Shown piece after piece: positions 62,663 through 64,000 of a stretch of 64,000 bases of DNA (positions within the stretch are counted from its first letter, which is position 1; each line of letters begins with the position of its first letter). The DNA comes from Acinetobacter higginsii (GTDB taxonomy: Bacteria > Pseudomonadota > Gammaproteobacteria > Pseudomonadales > Moraxellaceae), in contig NZ_KB850072.1 in the NCBI RefSeq assembly GCF_000369525.1, positions 990,760-1,054,759 on the forward strand, in the 5' to 3' direction. The notes under the pieces are model-generated. The model did not search any database. It saw only the letters and a list, made by a program, of their open reading frames with translations, and was not told the DNA's origin. The translations under genes were made by a program, and so were the position numbers.

Positions 62663-63619
62663 TTAACTTTCTTGCTCAACAAACTGCTGACGATATTGCT
62701 TCGGAGAGTGTTCAAAGGTTCGCTTAAATGCCTGACTAAACGCAGTTTCTGAAGAGTAGCCAACTTTATTGGCGATTTGTTGGACTGAAAAATTACTTTT
62801 ACGCAAATATTGGCTTGCTAAGCGCATGCGATGTTGCTGTAAATAAGCGAGGGGCGATTCGCCAATCACTTCGTGAAATAGACTGGCAAATTTCGAGCGT
62901 GACATGCAGCATTGTTCTGCCAATGATTCAACGGTCCAAGCATCTTCAGGATGATTGTGAATTGCAGCTAAGCTATTGCTCAGTTCGGGATGATTTAAAG
63001 CGCTGAGCCAACCATGTTGACTTGAGATTTGTTGAATATGATCGCGAATACATTTAATGAGTAAGATATTCACGAGATGATCGATAATAATATCGCGGCC
63101 TGCCTGAATATTCTGCGTTTCTAAGGCCAGAAAGTGTAAGCCGATTTGCAGCCATTCAGGTGCATTGGTATCGCCATGCTGGAGATGGATGATTGGAGGT
63201 AGAGCCTGAATAAACGGACGAGCCATAATCGTATCAATCTGGCAACGCACGGTCAAAATTAGATTTTTCTCAGATGACTGAGTACCGAATTCGATAGCAT
63301 CTTCTTTATGGCCATCGAACAGCTTTGAAATATCAACGGCATCGACCAGTTTAGTAATCGTATTATCTGCGCCTGTATGTGCTTTTCCTGACGGGATCAC
63401 CACAATTTCACCCGCATGTGCAGTTAAACTATTTTGTGCGTCAATTTGAATAAAGACAGAACCAACTAAAACAATATGAACAATTAAGGCGGTTTGATCT
63501 TGGCAGATAAAATTCCATTCTCCTTGAGTTTTCAAGTAGATATATTCAGTGTGATTTAAATGAATATCAGCAAATATTTTACTTAAAGCATCCATATGAT
63601 TTTTTAACGATGTATTCAT
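62663..63619 (-). CDS. alkR: AraC-family alkane-responsive regulator AlkR
   Basis: A 318-residue protein. The N-terminal cupin-like domain (about 20-190) includes HAGEIVVIPSGKAHTG. A C-terminal AraC double helix-turn-helix covers about 220-315 (CCMSRSKFASLFHEVIGESP, KVGYSSETAFSQAFKRTF). It diverges from the alkM gene start, the order known for alkR-alkM in A. baylyi. It probably activates alkM in response to alkanes. The regulator sequence alone would only support AraC family. Confidence 0.85.
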   Translation of the reverse strand: MNTSLKNHMDALSKIFADIHLNHTEYIYLKTQGEWNFICQDQTALIVHIVLVGSVFIQIDAQNSLTAHAGEIVVIPSGKAHTGADNTITKLVDAVDISKLFDGHKEDAIEFGTQSSEKNLILTVRCQIDTIMARPFIQALPPIIHLQHGDTNAPEWLQIGLHFLALETQNIQAGRDIIIDHLVNILLIKCIRDHIQQISSQHGWLSALNHPELSNSLAAIHNHPEDAWTVESLAEQCCMSRSKFASLFHEVIGESPLAYLQQHRMRLASQYLRKSNFSVQQIANKVGYSSETAFSQAFKRTFEHSPKQYRQQFVEQES

Positions 63620-63784
63620 TTAAATTATAGAGAGCTGCGCCAATAACTCAATATGTGTTTATAGGACAAAAACAGGGTGGATGATGCCAAAGACTTTGAC
63701 ATAGCTTTTTTGGACGCTTGCAACTGTCATGAATTTCATAATTCCTCAAAATATACTTATATATACAAAGACATGGATTCGATG

Positions 63785-64000
63785 ATGAATGCGCCAGTAA
63801 ATGTTGAGCAAGAACTTACGCCAGTAAGCATTCCAAAGTCAAAAACTCAGTTAGATCGTAAACGTTATTTATGGGCCATTAGCCCGGCTTTACCTGCAAT
63901 CGGAATTGGTATTTTAGCAGGTTATCAATTTGCACCACGTCCATTTAAGAAAATTTTTGCTTTAGGTGGACCAATCGTTTTACATATCATCATTCCAACG
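63785..64000 (+). CDS. alkM: Alkane 1-monooxygenase AlkM, N-terminal part (cut by window edge)
   Basis: The first 72 codons are present. After a variable start (MNAPVNVEQELTPVSIPKSK) the sequence reads RKRYLWAISPALPAIGIGIL, then AGYQFAPRP and FKKIFALGGPIVLHIIIP. These match my memory of the Acinetobacter AlkM N-terminus, covering the first membrane segments. The diiron histidine motifs lie beyond the window. A second in-frame ATG is one codon upstream. The 165-base gap to alkR should hold the AlkR-dependent promoter. Confidence 0.88.
   Translation, partial: MNAPVNVEQELTPVSIPKSKTQLDRKRYLWAISPALPAIGIGILAGYQFAPRPFKKIFALGGPIVLHIIIPT

Noticed and set aside
1..64000. tRNA, rRNA, CRISPR, transposase, phage or toxin-antitoxin genes
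   Set aside because: None could be recognised on either strand.

Overview
This window reads as a chromosomal segment of an Acinetobacter species. The evidence is the AlkR/AlkM pair at the right edge, whose AlkM N-terminus matches the Acinetobacter alkane hydroxylase as I remember it, together with the tusDCBE, moaCB-fusion and pyrH-to-lpxA gene orders, moderate-to-low GC, and short AAATCCCTCT-type inverted repeats. No phage, insertion sequence, CRISPR array, rRNA or tRNA gene was seen.

Layout. (1) 1-10.6 kb: nitrate/nitrite assimilation. nasT-nasS (nasS is cut by the window edge) diverge from a nitrate porter, nirB, a NirD-FAD oxidoreductase fusion, assimilatory nitrate reductase and mobA. 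The region between the two arms holds two near-perfect divergent sigma-54 promoters, an NtrC-type site between them, and a leader RNA with two A1/G4 hexaloop hairpins, the target type of the ANTAR protein NasT. (2) 10.6-23.5 kb: accessory metabolism. A YbfB-type transporter is preceded by a possible 41-residue membrane peptide, followed by a LysR regulator. Next comes a seven-gene cluster (quinone oxidoreductase, TauD-like dioxygenase, BKACE/DUF849, MFS, FrnE-like DsbA, Rieske ferredoxin, YeiH) of unknown substrate, then an AraC regulator, an RBBP9-type hydrolase and a DUF1302 outer-membrane protein. (3) 23.5-33.1 kb: D-serine ammonia-lyase, a GNAT acetyltransferase, a hot-dog (MaoC) protein, an orphan molybdopterin oxidoreductase and the cofactor operon moaA-moaD-moaE-moaCB-moeA. 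(4) 33.3-45.4 kb: HxlR and MocR regulators, an EamA transporter, tusDCBE, an SDR epimerase-like protein lacking its catalytic lysine, fumC, two hypothetical proteins, and a tandem glycine riboswitch in front of a DadA-like dehydrogenase; then an LprI-like protein, ispF and a small phosphatase. (5) 45.5-49.9 kb: argF, a TetR regulator and ntrC-ntrB. (6) 50.2-62.6 kb: rimO and the conserved envelope/isoprenoid cluster pyrH-frr-uppS-cdsA-dxr-rseP-bamA-skp-lpxD-fabZ-lpxA. (7) 62.7-64 kb: alkR and the start of alkM.

How the parts connect. Nitrogen control is a recurring theme. NtrB/NtrC are encoded here, probably from their own sigma-54 promoter with two NtrC-like sites. The nas genes have sigma-54 promoters plus a nitrate-sensing NasS/NasT antitermination layer, and the glycine-riboswitch gene has a weaker sigma-54-like element. 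Both nitrate reductase and the orphan oxidoreductase need the cofactor made by the moa/moe genes, and MobA, which would add the nucleotide, is encoded with nitrate reductase. All promoter, RNA-structure and function calls were made by eye from the sequence; no searches were run.
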